NCBI RefSeq assembly: GCF_900156395.1
Contig: NZ_FTNL01000001.1
Location: 207,995 to 271,994 of the forward strand
Origin: Fluoribacter gormanii
GTDB lineage: Bacteria > Pseudomonadota > Gammaproteobacteria > Legionellales > Legionellaceae
DNA: 64,000 nucleotides
Direction: 5' to 3'
Of the stretch, positions 18,579-27,345 are shown in pieces. How positions within the stretch are numbered: the stretch's first letter is position 1; each line of letters starts with the position of its first letter. The position numbers and the translations under genes were made by a program. The notes under the pieces were generated by a model. It searched no databases. It was not told where the DNA came from and was given only the letters and a program-made list of their open reading frames with translations.

Positions 18579-19997
18579 ATGACCCCAAATAGCCGAATTA
18601 TTGATGCGCTCACTTTATGTCTCAAACAAAAGTCCGATAAGGATTTTAAATTGAGTAAATCAGCTGCTTATGCAGGACTTTCTGACTTATACGAACACTA
18701 TTCCCTGGAAAATAAAACCGACCAATATTTTGAGGCATTTGAACAATTATGCATGATACCCGATGATTATATTCTCGGAGAAAATCACATTTTGGATAAT
18801 TTTATCATTCAACTTGAAAAAGTTTTTCATCCTAAGAAAACTGAAAAGAGAATCAGGCACCCTACCCCATGGTGGGAAATAGAGCGAGATAGTCTACTTG
18901 CAATTGCAGAAGTACATTCTCCATGCTATGTATATCACGGCCCTACACAAGTATCTCAGGCCAAACAATTACTGAACTTACAATCAATCGACACTCTATT
19001 TTATGCAACCAAAGCCAATCCTCATCCTGCTATCTTAAAGAACTTGAAACAGGAGGGTATTGGATTTGAATGTGTTTCCATTCAGGAGTTAAAACGAATA
19101 ACCGATTTGTTCCCCCATATAAACAAAAAACGAATTTTATTTACACCAAATTTTGCACCAAAGTTAGAATATGAATTTGCAATGAATTTAGGCTGTTATA
19201 TCACTATAGACAATTTATACCCTTTAGCAAACTGGCCTGAGTTATTTATAAACCGCGAGATCATAGTCCGTATTGACCCAGGTGCTGGTGCGGGTCACCA
19301 CAAACATGTGGTAACGGGAGGAAATGAGTCAAAGTTTGGTATTGACCAAAATGACATAGAACAACTTAGAACATTAACCGAGAAATATAATATCCAGGTC
19401 ATTGGCCTGCACTCACATTCGGGAAGCGGAATACTTTCACCAGAACTTTGGGAGCAAACCGCTTTAATACTCACATCACTCATTGAGAAATTTCCTAATA
19501 CTCAATTTATTAATTTAGGTGGTGGTTTGGGGATTGTTGAAAAACCAGGACAAAAACCTTTGGATCTGACAAAACTTGATACGCAATTATTAAAAGTAAA
19601 AACAAATTACCCACATTTGCAATTCTGGTTGGAACCTGGTCGCTATTTCGTTGCAGAAAGCGGTGTCCTCTTAGCAAAAGTCACTCAATGTAAGGAAAAA
19701 GGCGAAGTACAATTTATAGGAATTGAAACCGGGATGAATTCATTAATCAGGCCTTCTTTATATGGGGCTTACCATGAAATTGTCAATCTAAGTCACCTGC
19801 ACTCAAAAAAAACAGGTTTTTCGCATTTGGTAGGTCCAATTTGTGAATCAGGAGATACATTGGGATATGACCGATTACTTCCCTTAACACGAGAAAATGA
19901 TATCATTTTAATAGCAAATACCGGAGCATATGGGCATTGTATGAGCTCCAACTATAATTTAAGACCACCTGCAAAAGAAATTATTTTCGAAGAATAG
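18579..19997 (+). CDS. Chimeric protein: effector-like N-terminal fragment fused to a diaminopimelate-decarboxylase-type PLP enzyme
   Basis: This 472-aa protein has two parts. Residues 1-85 align, ungapped through residue 34, with the start of the 1482-aa protein encoded next (shared LCLKQK, AGL, LDNFII-x-x-EK). Residue 31, Cys in the neighbour, is Tyr here. From about residue 97 (PWWEIERD) it is a second copy of the decarboxylase half of LysAC, about three quarters identical by eye. It keeps the PLP lysine (K145 in YATKANPHP), HSGSG, GGGLGI, LEPGRY, the Cys of CESGD (C422) and the final GAY segment. ATG 18579 is preferred over 18552/18555 because it gives the ungapped match with the neighbour. 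It could decarboxylate DAP or a related D-amino-acid centre; substrate and role are unknown. Confidence 0.85.
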   Translation: MTPNSRIIDALTLCLKQKSDKDFKLSKSAAYAGLSDLYEHYSLENKTDQYFEAFEQLCMIPDDYILGENHILDNFIIQLEKVFHPKKTEKRIRHPTPWWEIERDSLLAIAEVHSPCYVYHGPTQVSQAKQLLNLQSIDTLFYATKANPHPAILKNLKQEGIGFECVSIQELKRITDLFPHINKKRILFTPNFAPKLEYEFAMNLGCYITIDNLYPLANWPELFINREIIVRIDPGAGAGHHKHVVTGGNESKFGIDQNDIEQLRTLTEKYNIQVIGLHSHSGSGILSPELWEQTALILTSLIEKFPNTQFINLGGGLGIVEKPGQKPLDLTKLDTQLLKVKTNYPHLQFWLEPGRYFVAESGVLLAKVTQCKEKGEVQFIGIETGMNSLIRPSLYGAYHEIVNLSHLHSKKTGFSHLVGPICESGDTLGYDRLLPLTRENDIILIANTGAYGHCMSSNYNLRPPAKEIIFEE

Positions 19998-20125
19998 CCT
20001 TATTACTCTTACCATTTTTAAAAAAAGTACCCTCCCCTCATTGGTGCTTAATATAAATACACTATGAATTGTATTAAATTAATATGCCAATTATAATGAC
20101 AACTTCAGAAATTTAGGAGTTCATT

Positions 20126-23100
20126 ATGCCGAATCAAGGCAAAATTATTAATATGGTAAATCTTTGTCTAAAACAAAAAGGCAATATTGACTTCACACTG
20201 AATAAAAAAGGAATTTGTGCTGGACTCGCTGCTTTATATATCAAATATGCGTCAGGAAATACCAAATGTAATTTAGAACGTAAAACAGAGTCTTTTTTTC
20301 ATTTACTCGACCAATTAGCGAACTTGCCCAGCACCTATCGCATCGGTGATAATCCCGCTCTTGATAATTTCATTATCAAAATTGAAAAAACATTCCGTGC
20401 GGATGAATATAGTTATTATGAAGTCCTACAAAGTGACGTCGAAAAAATATTAGATGTGGGCAATAAACCATTAAGAAATGAATTTAATTTAGGACTCGTA
20501 ACAACTGAAGCACACTGGAACGAAATTTTCAAAAAAATTACCCGCGATAATCGCTCCTACTCAATTTTCAGTAATAACCATGCCATCACTTTATCTATCG
20601 AAAATGGAAAATATATTGTTTACGATCCGAATTACAACAGAAAAACCAAAGAGTTTGAAACAGCGGATGACTTAATAAAGGAAATTAAAGATTGCTTTGA
20701 GTACAAAGATGATTCGTTTGGGCTAGCCATTCGTGCATTTGCTCATCCCGATGCAACTCCCGAGCACTACCCTTCGCATGATGAATTACATCAAATTTCC
20801 TTTGCAAGTCAGGCCGATACAGATTCAAGTTTCTTCGCTGCTATAGCAAATGATACCAACACCCTCGAATATTTATTTAAGCAGAATAAAATCAGCTATG
20901 ACAAACTAACAAAAGAATATTTTCGTCCTGAATTTAATAATCTTTTAATGCAACAACCTAAATCACCCATTTTAAAGAAGGCTGTTTTACGAGGAATTCA
21001 GTTCACTCTTTTTGTTGGAAACATCAAAGAAACAGAAAAGTTAATTGATCATTATCTCAAAACATACACTACGGTTGAGGAACAAGAAGAGTTAAAACAT
21101 GAATTGCAGATGCTTCTTGATGGTTCAGTAAAACAACTGGTGCTGCTCATGAAAAGGGAGGCCGATTACACCAGGATAATAAAGTTATTCGAACAATTAA
21201 ATCTTATTCAACAACCTAAAAATCAAACAATTTATAATCATTTGCAACTTCTGACATTTATTAAACAGGAAATCGATTCTAATACACTAGACCAGTTTTT
21301 AAGTAAACTGTCGCCAGAACAAATAATAAAACAAATTCAATGTGCAGCTATCGCCAACCAACATCATGTTTTACATTTGTTATTCAAGCAATTAATCAAT
21401 GCCAAAATATCCCCCGAATCATTTCCTTCCATTTTTAACCAAGAGGTGATTCAAGAGATTAATGTGACCACTCTGAAAAAACTCCTCGACAAGGGGTTTA
21501 TGGTAAATCTTCAGGATCCTGATTTGCTTGCTCAATGCATGCAGCGTAACGATAAAACCATTTTTGAAACATATGCCCACGCATGGCTTGCACAATCAAA
21601 TTCGACTCTTTGGGAACATATTGATAAACGTGAATATGATTTAATTGATCTAAGCACACCGCTTGGTTCAATAACGCTACTCAATGCCCTTATTTTCCTG
21701 CGAAAAAATGAGCATATTAAAAAAGCATGGAGAGATAATATTCCCGAAGAGATACTCAAAAGTGCACTTACCGTTGCCATATTAAATGGCAATAAAGAAA
21801 TGAGCTTGTTTCTTCAGGAAAAACTGCAGTCTCAAAATGGTCATCTTGAACAAGATACCTTGGAGTTTCTCTACACCAAAGGATTAAAAGAAGAAGACTT
21901 ATCTATTTTAGACACTCTTACTCAATTAAAGTTCAATGTGCTGCATAAAACCGAGGACATCCGTGCACTCTTGATGTTATGTTTTGATTATGAAGATTAT
22001 TCAATCATCGAAAACTGTTTCGCAAATGCAAGCCCTAAAATAAAGAAACTCATTTTAGAATACAGTTTAAATTGGAATATTGCGCCAGTAATAGCGATAT
22101 GTGCTCAAAAAGCCCCTCAACTTTTTAATGATTACTTGAATGCTTCGGCTACAAATACTAGAAATCTGGCCAAACTCAATCGAGTTATGGCCAAAATTCC
22201 ATCAGATGTTCTTTCATTGAACTTAGAGCCACAAGAACAAAAAAAACGAATCAAAGACCTATTCAAGAATAAGCTTCCATCCCTGGCAAAAACATTATTT
22301 AGCAAAGTAACCTGGGAAGAGGAGGAGCTGGATGAATTTCTTAATGAATTAATCCAGGACAGAAATGAAAATGGGATTAAATTACTATTGCAACTTGCGC
22401 CAACTTTAAAGCAAAGACCAAAACTTATTACCCTGCTTGCACAAAATAATCTGTTATTACCGATGGACTCTTTGCTCGATACAGAAACCGTTATAATTGA
22501 TCCAGAATTAACAGAACAAATTTTTACTTCCGCATTAGCCAATAACAATAAAAGCATGGTTGCCCGATTTTTGAGTCAAGGAAGAATAACCCCTTCAACT
22601 CCTTTAAAACAACCTATTGTAGAATTACTTAAACAAACAATAGAAAAAGGTAACGACTCTGTCTTAGAACCATTTATTGAGTCTAAGCTTAATTTCGGAT
22701 TAGATTTTAAAGAGTTATTTCTTTTTAGTTGTGCGCAAAAGCAAACAAAAATAGCCAATCAGCTACTTACCAAAGAACTTACTCTGAGCACGATTGAGAG
22801 AAAATCGGCAATTCAACAATTATTTGGTGATCAACCTATTCCTGCTTTGTTTGATAAAATCTATGAACAAGGCTATGGTAGACTTTATCAATTGGTATTA
22901 AAAACCAACGTCCAAAATCCAAGAGCTTCGCTTCTGAATTCAATTCAAAATCCAGAGCAAGATCCTTCAATTCAAAGCAGTACACTTTATTTAAATCTTT
23001 TAAAAAGAGCCGTTAAAGAAAAAAATGAAAAAATATTTAATACTTTATTTTCTCAAAGTGATCTTCCAAGTGCTCCAAGTAAAAGTATATTAGACGCTCT

Positions 23101-24574
23101 AAAAGACCCTATACTCTTTGCAAGTGTCTTTCCCTTGTTTGAAAAAAAGTACAGCCTGCAAAAATTATTAGCTGAAGCATTACAACAAAAAGAATGGGCG
23201 ACATTAGCTAATCTTCTTGAAAATAAAAAATTGACTGACTTGGATAAAGACCTGCAACAGCCGATACAAGACCATGGTGCGGACATCATCAAAGCTTATA
23301 CAGAAAACCTCGAAGCCCATTATGATAAAACCGACGTACGTCCTAAGTTATTTCAACTTCTGAATGGTACAAATCCTCAAGTTCTTACTCAATTAGCACT
23401 TCCGTATCGAGAAGGAATTCAAAAATCTCTGGGACGCGTTGAGTTGAAGATGTTGGAAGATCAACTCGATTTAAACAATCAAATTTATCGTTATACTTTT
23501 GATAATTTACCAGTGAAACAAGCCCTGGAAGAACTCGCTAAAATATTTGCAGAATGTAAGAAGATTATTAATGAGCAGAACATTGATTTGGATCAACCGA
23601 TTGAGAATCTGGAATTAGTGAATCATCTGGCACAAATAAAAATCATTATGGCTGGAAAAGATATTTCTCCCGATTATTTAAGCGAAGCCGATTGTGCGCT
23701 TTTGGAACAATTAATCGAAAACCCCCGATTTAAGCAGGTTTGTCAATTGGAGTTTAAGCTTCATTGCTTACTCAGGCAATTTCAAAGGCCACTTTTGGAA
23801 CAAAATGAGGCCGTTACCAATGAATTCCATGAAATGCTCAGATCACTTCGTGAAGGCTTAGCACTGGCAAACCTACCTGAGCATTTTGTTTTGCCTGAAA
23901 TTCAAAGATTTTTCCCACCTAAAGCAAAAGTGATTTCACCAGAACCAGAAAAAATGGAGACAAAATCTTTACCTTCTAAGACCGTTACGAAAAAATCGAA
24001 TTTGGATAAATTGAAAAAAAGCTGTACTGATGCAGTAGACCATTATCTAAAACATCGTGACCAAACTTTAAGTAATTTTTCTTATTTTTTTGATTATTAT
24101 CGCGGCCAAATTCGCGCCAATCATTATAAAAACTTGATTCGCTCAGCTCAAACAGAACAAGAGTTTCGTATTATCGAATATGCAATTTTAGTTAATGATA
24201 ACACGACTCAATTGAAAAAGGATTTGATGTTAAAACTTGGTCTTCCAAATGAAAAAGCTGCCAGGAAGGAGCTCGAAGCTGTAATTCGAAAATCTTTTGC
24301 TGAGGAAGAGTTGCCTCATATAGATGCATTGATTGATTCGATCAATCAAAAAGTTAATGGGAATAATAGAATTGTAAGTAAGACCTTATTTAAAGAGGAG
24401 TTGGATTATTTAAAACAAATTGGCAAGCCTCAACATCAAGGTTCCATGAAAAATTATTCGTTCTTTAATCCTGCAAAGCAAAATCCAATAACTGGATTTT
24501 GGCAATGGATTGTAAGCTGGCTTAGCAATGACAGCTCGTCAACTATTGAGCACAAATTATCAACGAGGAAATAA
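20126..24574 (+). CDS. Large helical/ankyrin-like repeat protein with YopT-like cysteine-protease-type N-terminus, candidate Dot/Icm effector
   Basis: This 1482-aa protein has no signal peptide or obvious membrane helix. Residues 1-200 resemble the C58 (YopT-like) papain fold by pattern: C31 in GICAGLAALY, H152 in NNHAITLSIENGKY and D167 in YDPNYN, in the order and spacing of that triad. Residues about 215-1150 are a long series of alpha-helical pairs with ankyrin-like units such as NTLEYLFKQ, HHVLHLLFKQL, GNKEMSLFLQEKL and NNKSMVARFLSQGR. A Lys-rich linker (about 1270-1300) is followed by a helical C-terminal domain and a polar tail ending STIEHKLSTRK. Size, repeats and tail fit Legionella Dot/Icm substrates, but translocation is inference. 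A good AGGAGTTC ribosome site precedes ATG 20126. Confidence 0.82.
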   Translation: MPNQGKIINMVNLCLKQKGNIDFTLNKKGICAGLAALYIKYASGNTKCNLERKTESFFHLLDQLANLPSTYRIGDNPALDNFIIKIEKTFRADEYSYYEVLQSDVEKILDVGNKPLRNEFNLGLVTTEAHWNEIFKKITRDNRSYSIFSNNHAITLSIENGKYIVYDPNYNRKTKEFETADDLIKEIKDCFEYKDDSFGLAIRAFAHPDATPEHYPSHDELHQISFASQADTDSSFFAAIANDTNTLEYLFKQNKISYDKLTKEYFRPEFNNLLMQQPKSPILKKAVLRGIQFTLFVGNIKETEKLIDHYLKTYTTVEEQEELKHELQMLLDGSVKQLVLLMKREADYTRIIKLFEQLNLIQQPKNQTIYNHLQLLTFIKQEIDSNTLDQFLSKLSPEQIIKQIQCAAIANQHHVLHLLFKQLINAKISPESFPSIFNQEVIQEINVTTLKKLLDKGFMVNLQDPDLLAQCMQRNDKTIFETYAHAWLAQSNSTLWEHIDKREYDLIDLSTPLGSITLLNALIFLRKNEHIKKAWRDNIPEEILKSALTVAILNGNKEMSLFLQEKLQSQNGHLEQDTLEFLYTKGLKEEDLSILDTLTQLKFNVLHKTEDIRALLMLCFDYEDYSIIENCFANASPKIKKLILEYSLNWNIAPVIAICAQKAPQLFNDYLNASATNTRNLAKLNRVMAKIPSDVLSLNLEPQEQKKRIKDLFKNKLPSLAKTLFSKVTWEEEELDEFLNELIQDRNENGIKLLLQLAPTLKQRPKLITLLAQNNLLLPMDSLLDTETVIIDPELTEQIFTSALANNNKSMVARFLSQGRITPSTPLKQPIVELLKQTIEKGNDSVLEPFIESKLNFGLDFKELFLFSCAQKQTKIANQLLTKELTLSTIERKSAIQQLFGDQPIPALFDKIYEQGYGRLYQLVLKTNVQNPRASLLNSIQNPEQDPSIQSSTLYLNLLKRAVKEKNEKIFNTLFSQSDLPSAPSKSILDALKDPILFASVFPLFEKKYSLQKLLAEALQQKEWATLANLLENKKLTDLDKDLQQPIQDHGADIIKAYTENLEAHYDKTDVRPKLFQLLNGTNPQVLTQLALPYREGIQKSLGRVELKMLEDQLDLNNQIYRYTFDNLPVKQALEELAKIFAECKKIINEQNIDLDQPIENLELVNHLAQIKIIMAGKDISPDYLSEADCALLEQLIENPRFKQVCQLEFKLHCLLRQFQRPLLEQNEAVTNEFHEMLRSLREGLALANLPEHFVLPEIQRFFPPKAKVISPEPEKMETKSLPSKTVTKKSNLDKLKKSCTDAVDHYLKHRDQTLSNFSYFFDYYRGQIRANHYKNLIRSAQTEQEFRIIEYAILVNDNTTQLKKDLMLKLGLPNEKAARKELEAVIRKSFAEEELPHIDALIDSINQKVNGNNRIVSKTLFKEELDYLKQIGKPQHQGSMKNYSFFNPAKQNPITGFWQWIVSWLSNDSSSTIEHKLSTRK

Positions 24575-24590
24575 GAACATAAATGCGCTT

Positions 24591-24679
24591 ATAGCCTGGG
24601 TGAAAGCAAAACGTAACCCGGGCTTAGTGCTCGTGTCATTGTTTAGAAAAGCTGAGTTTTTCTTCGCTTCAGCCCATGC
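24591..24679. repeat. CCTGGGTG-type intergenic repeat, decayed copy
   Basis: ATAGCCTGGGTGAAAGCAAAACG at the left and TCTTCGCTTCAGCCCATGC at the right form an imperfect inverted pair of the family B element, just after the stop of the 1482-aa protein. Confidence 0.55.
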
Positions 24680-24762
24680 TACTTTTACTTTTTATTTTGG
24701 GAAATGTTATACATCAATAAATTATGCTAGGATTAGGCATTCTTTACTATTGTCATCACATA

Positions 24763-25836
24763 ATGCAGGACGCACTTAAAAAAATCTTTCAAAAATATCC
24801 TCAAACAGAAGCACCTTTTATGCATGAACAACTTGCAGAATGGAGTGTCTCACGCCCATTAACTGGATTACGAGTAGTTCATCATGTTCCTGTAGTAACC
24901 AATACTTTACTAAAAATAGCCTGCTTAATTGCAGCAGGGGCCGATATCACTGTCACCAATCCGACCGAATTCTGTCATGCTCATCCTCATGCAGTATCCT
25001 CTTTAAAGGAAGCCAAAATTCGTTATGTAGAGGATATACACGCACTTGCTGGAGAATCATTTGATCTTTATTTTGATTGTGGCGCGCAACTGTATCAATT
25101 TCTTGGAAGACCTAAAATTGGTGCAATCGAATTAACAGGATCTGGTGATCAATTTTACCGACAGCAACCACTTAATTTTCCTGTAATTAGCGTGGATCGC
25201 ACGATGACAAAACAACTCGAGACAGTTTTTGGGTGTGCTGAAAGCAGTCATTTAGCTCTGGTTCAATTGACAGGAATTAATCTCGCTGAAACCTCATGGA
25301 TTATTTTTGGTTTTGGGAAAATCGGCCGTGGACTCGCCTATTTTTGCACTCAGAATAAAGTTCCTGTAGCAGTTGTTGATCCGAGTGAGCAACAGCGAAA
25401 TTTAGCCCAAAAGTTAGGAATCAAAACAATTGATCCTCAGGATTTCAGTGAATTGGAGCGTGCATTAATCGAAGCAAATGTTGTTGTTACCGCAACTGGG
25501 AAAAAAGCAGTAATGGATGATTATCCTCACTCCTGGTTCAGCGGTAAAATTCTAGCAAACTTGGGAGTCTATGATGAGTTTGGCCCTCACTTTAGTGATG
25601 ATGAAGTTTTAAATCATAAAATGCCAATCAATTTTGTACTCAATGAGCCGACCCCAATGAAATATATCGATCCGGAGTTTTACATTCATAACCTTGCTGC
25701 ATTAATGCTTCTCAACGAAAAAATAACGCCTGGAGTGCATGGAATATCCTCAACTTTAGATAATCGTATTGTTGAGAATTGGTGTGCCTATCACTCATTT
25801 CCAGTAAATGCAATTAATGCTTGGTTGCATTTATAG
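24763..25836 (+). CDS. Short S-adenosylhomocysteine-hydrolase-like NAD-binding protein
   Basis: This 357-aa protein looks like a reduced adenosylhomocysteinase. Residues about 25-160 match the substrate-domain layout (a helix-strand pair around LTGLRVVHHVPVVTNT, then TMTKQLETVFGCAES, the counterpart of the SAHH segment with the catalytic Lys). The NAD-binding Rossmann motif GFGKIGRG follows at about residue 183. Full SAHH enzymes are about 430 residues; the SAHH signatures for substrate Asp/Glu/Thr and the long C-terminal NAD-clamp are not seen, and the Asp following the catalytic Lys is not conserved. It may act on another thioether or nucleoside, or be non-catalytic. ATG 24763 is chosen over 24724; neither has a clear ribosome site. 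Confidence 0.65.
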   Translation: MQDALKKIFQKYPQTEAPFMHEQLAEWSVSRPLTGLRVVHHVPVVTNTLLKIACLIAAGADITVTNPTEFCHAHPHAVSSLKEAKIRYVEDIHALAGESFDLYFDCGAQLYQFLGRPKIGAIELTGSGDQFYRQQPLNFPVISVDRTMTKQLETVFGCAESSHLALVQLTGINLAETSWIIFGFGKIGRGLAYFCTQNKVPVAVVDPSEQQRNLAQKLGIKTIDPQDFSELERALIEANVVVTATGKKAVMDDYPHSWFSGKILANLGVYDEFGPHFSDDEVLNHKMPINFVLNEPTPMKYIDPEFYIHNLAALMLLNEKITPGVHGISSTLDNRIVENWCAYHSFPVNAINAWLHL

Positions 25837-26018
25837 CATGGAGTTAGTACAACGAACCCCGAGATATTAGAACGTATCCGAACATCCGCATTTCGTTACG
25901 CTGCCTCAAGCTGCTTCGATTAGAATAAAAATCACTCAAGCTGCCCCTTATTTTTTAAAATAAATTTACACTGCCTCCATGATGCTATATATTTCGCCTT
26001 TTTTTTGAAACAGAATTA

Positions 26019-27245
26019 ATGAATTTATTGGACCCAACACCTTCATGCAGCTCGAAAAGAACCATTATATGGTTAGTCAGCGTATTCTTTCTTTTGTTTC
26101 AATTTTTTTTGCAATTATCATCAGGGATTATTATTGGCGCTATAATGCATGAGCACCAACTCTCTGCGTTCACCGCCGGTCTATTAAGTAGTGCCTTTTA
26201 CTATGTTTATACGACAATGCAAATTCCCGTTGGTCTTCTTTTTGATCGGTACAATACACGAACTCTGTTATCCTTAAACGCATTACTCTGTGCCTTGGGT
26301 TGTTTGTTATTTTCGACAGGATACAACCTATTCGTGCTATTTCTTGGGCGTCTCATTATCGGTGGTGGCTCTGCTTTTGCTTTTGTAGGTATGACTCGTG
26401 TACTGCGTCAACATTATCCCCTAAGGCTGTATGCGTTTATGATTGGGCTTACAGAAACGCTTGGATTTACGATTACGGTATTGTGCATGATTGGAATGGG
26501 CTCCCAGATAAATCGCATTAGCTGGCATTACTTTCTTGCTGGAAGCGGCGTCATTGGTCTATTAATTGCTTTTTTATGTATGAATTTTATTCCAAGTAAT
26601 AAACCTGTAATTACTGATTATCATCAGTATAAAAAACATTTGCTATTGATGCTAAAAAATAAACTGGTATGGATTAACGGATTATTTGTTGGTCTGGAGT
26701 TTTCTGTTATTACTGTTTTTGCTGCAATGTGGGCAGTTCCTTTCCTTCAATTAAAATTAAACTGTTCTCTAGAAACTGCCAGTATACTTACATCCATGAC
26801 TTTATTAGGAGCGGGGTTAAGCTGTCCTATTTACGGCTGGCTCTCTATTCATCTACCTAGACGTAAACCACTGATTCATATTTCATGTTTATCAACTGCC
26901 ATTTTATTTATTCTAGTTCTTTTCATGCCATCACACTATATTTTGCTCACTGGAGTTCTTTTGTTCGCAATTGGGCTATGTTGCGGCGCGTATATGCTTG
27001 CATTTACCATCGCGAATGAACTAGCACCACCAGAATCTCTCTCTGCGTGTACAGGTTTTACCAACACATTGGCTATGGCTTCAGCTCCTCTTTTACAACC
27101 GCTGGTAGGTTATCTACTGGATTATTCCAAAGGCGATACAAACCTCCATACCCTCTATGATTATCAACTTACTCTATTAATAATTCCAGCTGCATTAATT
27201 ATTGCCAGTGCACTGTCTCAATTTCTTCCAGAAAAAGAGATGTAA
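26019..27245 (+). CDS. MFS transporter (12 membrane spans)
   Basis: This 408-aa protein has about 12 predicted membrane helices. The loop 2-3 motif is GLLFDRYNTR (the G-x-x-x-D-R-x-x-x-R MFS signature), and FLGRLIIGGGSAFAFVGMTRVLR matches the span 4 region of anion/metabolite MFS carriers. The second half repeats the pattern, with GAGLSCPIYGWLSIHLPRRKP at the equivalent loop. Legionella encodes many such carriers, including amino-acid (Pht-type) uptake systems and siderophore exporters. The substrate cannot be told from sequence. It stands alone, between the SAHH-like and GDSL genes. Confidence 0.88.
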   Translation: MNLLDPTPSCSSKRTIIWLVSVFFLLFQFFLQLSSGIIIGAIMHEHQLSAFTAGLLSSAFYYVYTTMQIPVGLLFDRYNTRTLLSLNALLCALGCLLFSTGYNLFVLFLGRLIIGGGSAFAFVGMTRVLRQHYPLRLYAFMIGLTETLGFTITVLCMIGMGSQINRISWHYFLAGSGVIGLLIAFLCMNFIPSNKPVITDYHQYKKHLLLMLKNKLVWINGLFVGLEFSVITVFAAMWAVPFLQLKLNCSLETASILTSMTLLGAGLSCPIYGWLSIHLPRRKPLIHISCLSTAILFILVLFMPSHYILLTGVLLFAIGLCCGAYMLAFTIANELAPPESLSACTGFTNTLAMASAPLLQPLVGYLLDYSKGDTNLHTLYDYQLTLLIIPAALIIASALSQFLPEKEM

Positions 27246-27345
27246 GCTAGGAAATAGCTCCTTTTCTCTTTTTTATCTTTATTAATAAAACCTTAATAAT
27301 CTATCTATAAAATAACAAATATTGCCCAGTATGTAGTTATTTTAT

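Noticed and set aside
22132-22557. Open frame of 141 aa on the minus strand inside the 1482-aa gene
   Set aside because: Ser/Asn/Phe-rich composition of a reversed helical gene, with no ribosome site or family signal.
24528-24779. Plus-strand open frame over the end of the 1482-aa gene and the repeat
   Set aside because: It consists mostly of repeat sequence and has no coding signal.
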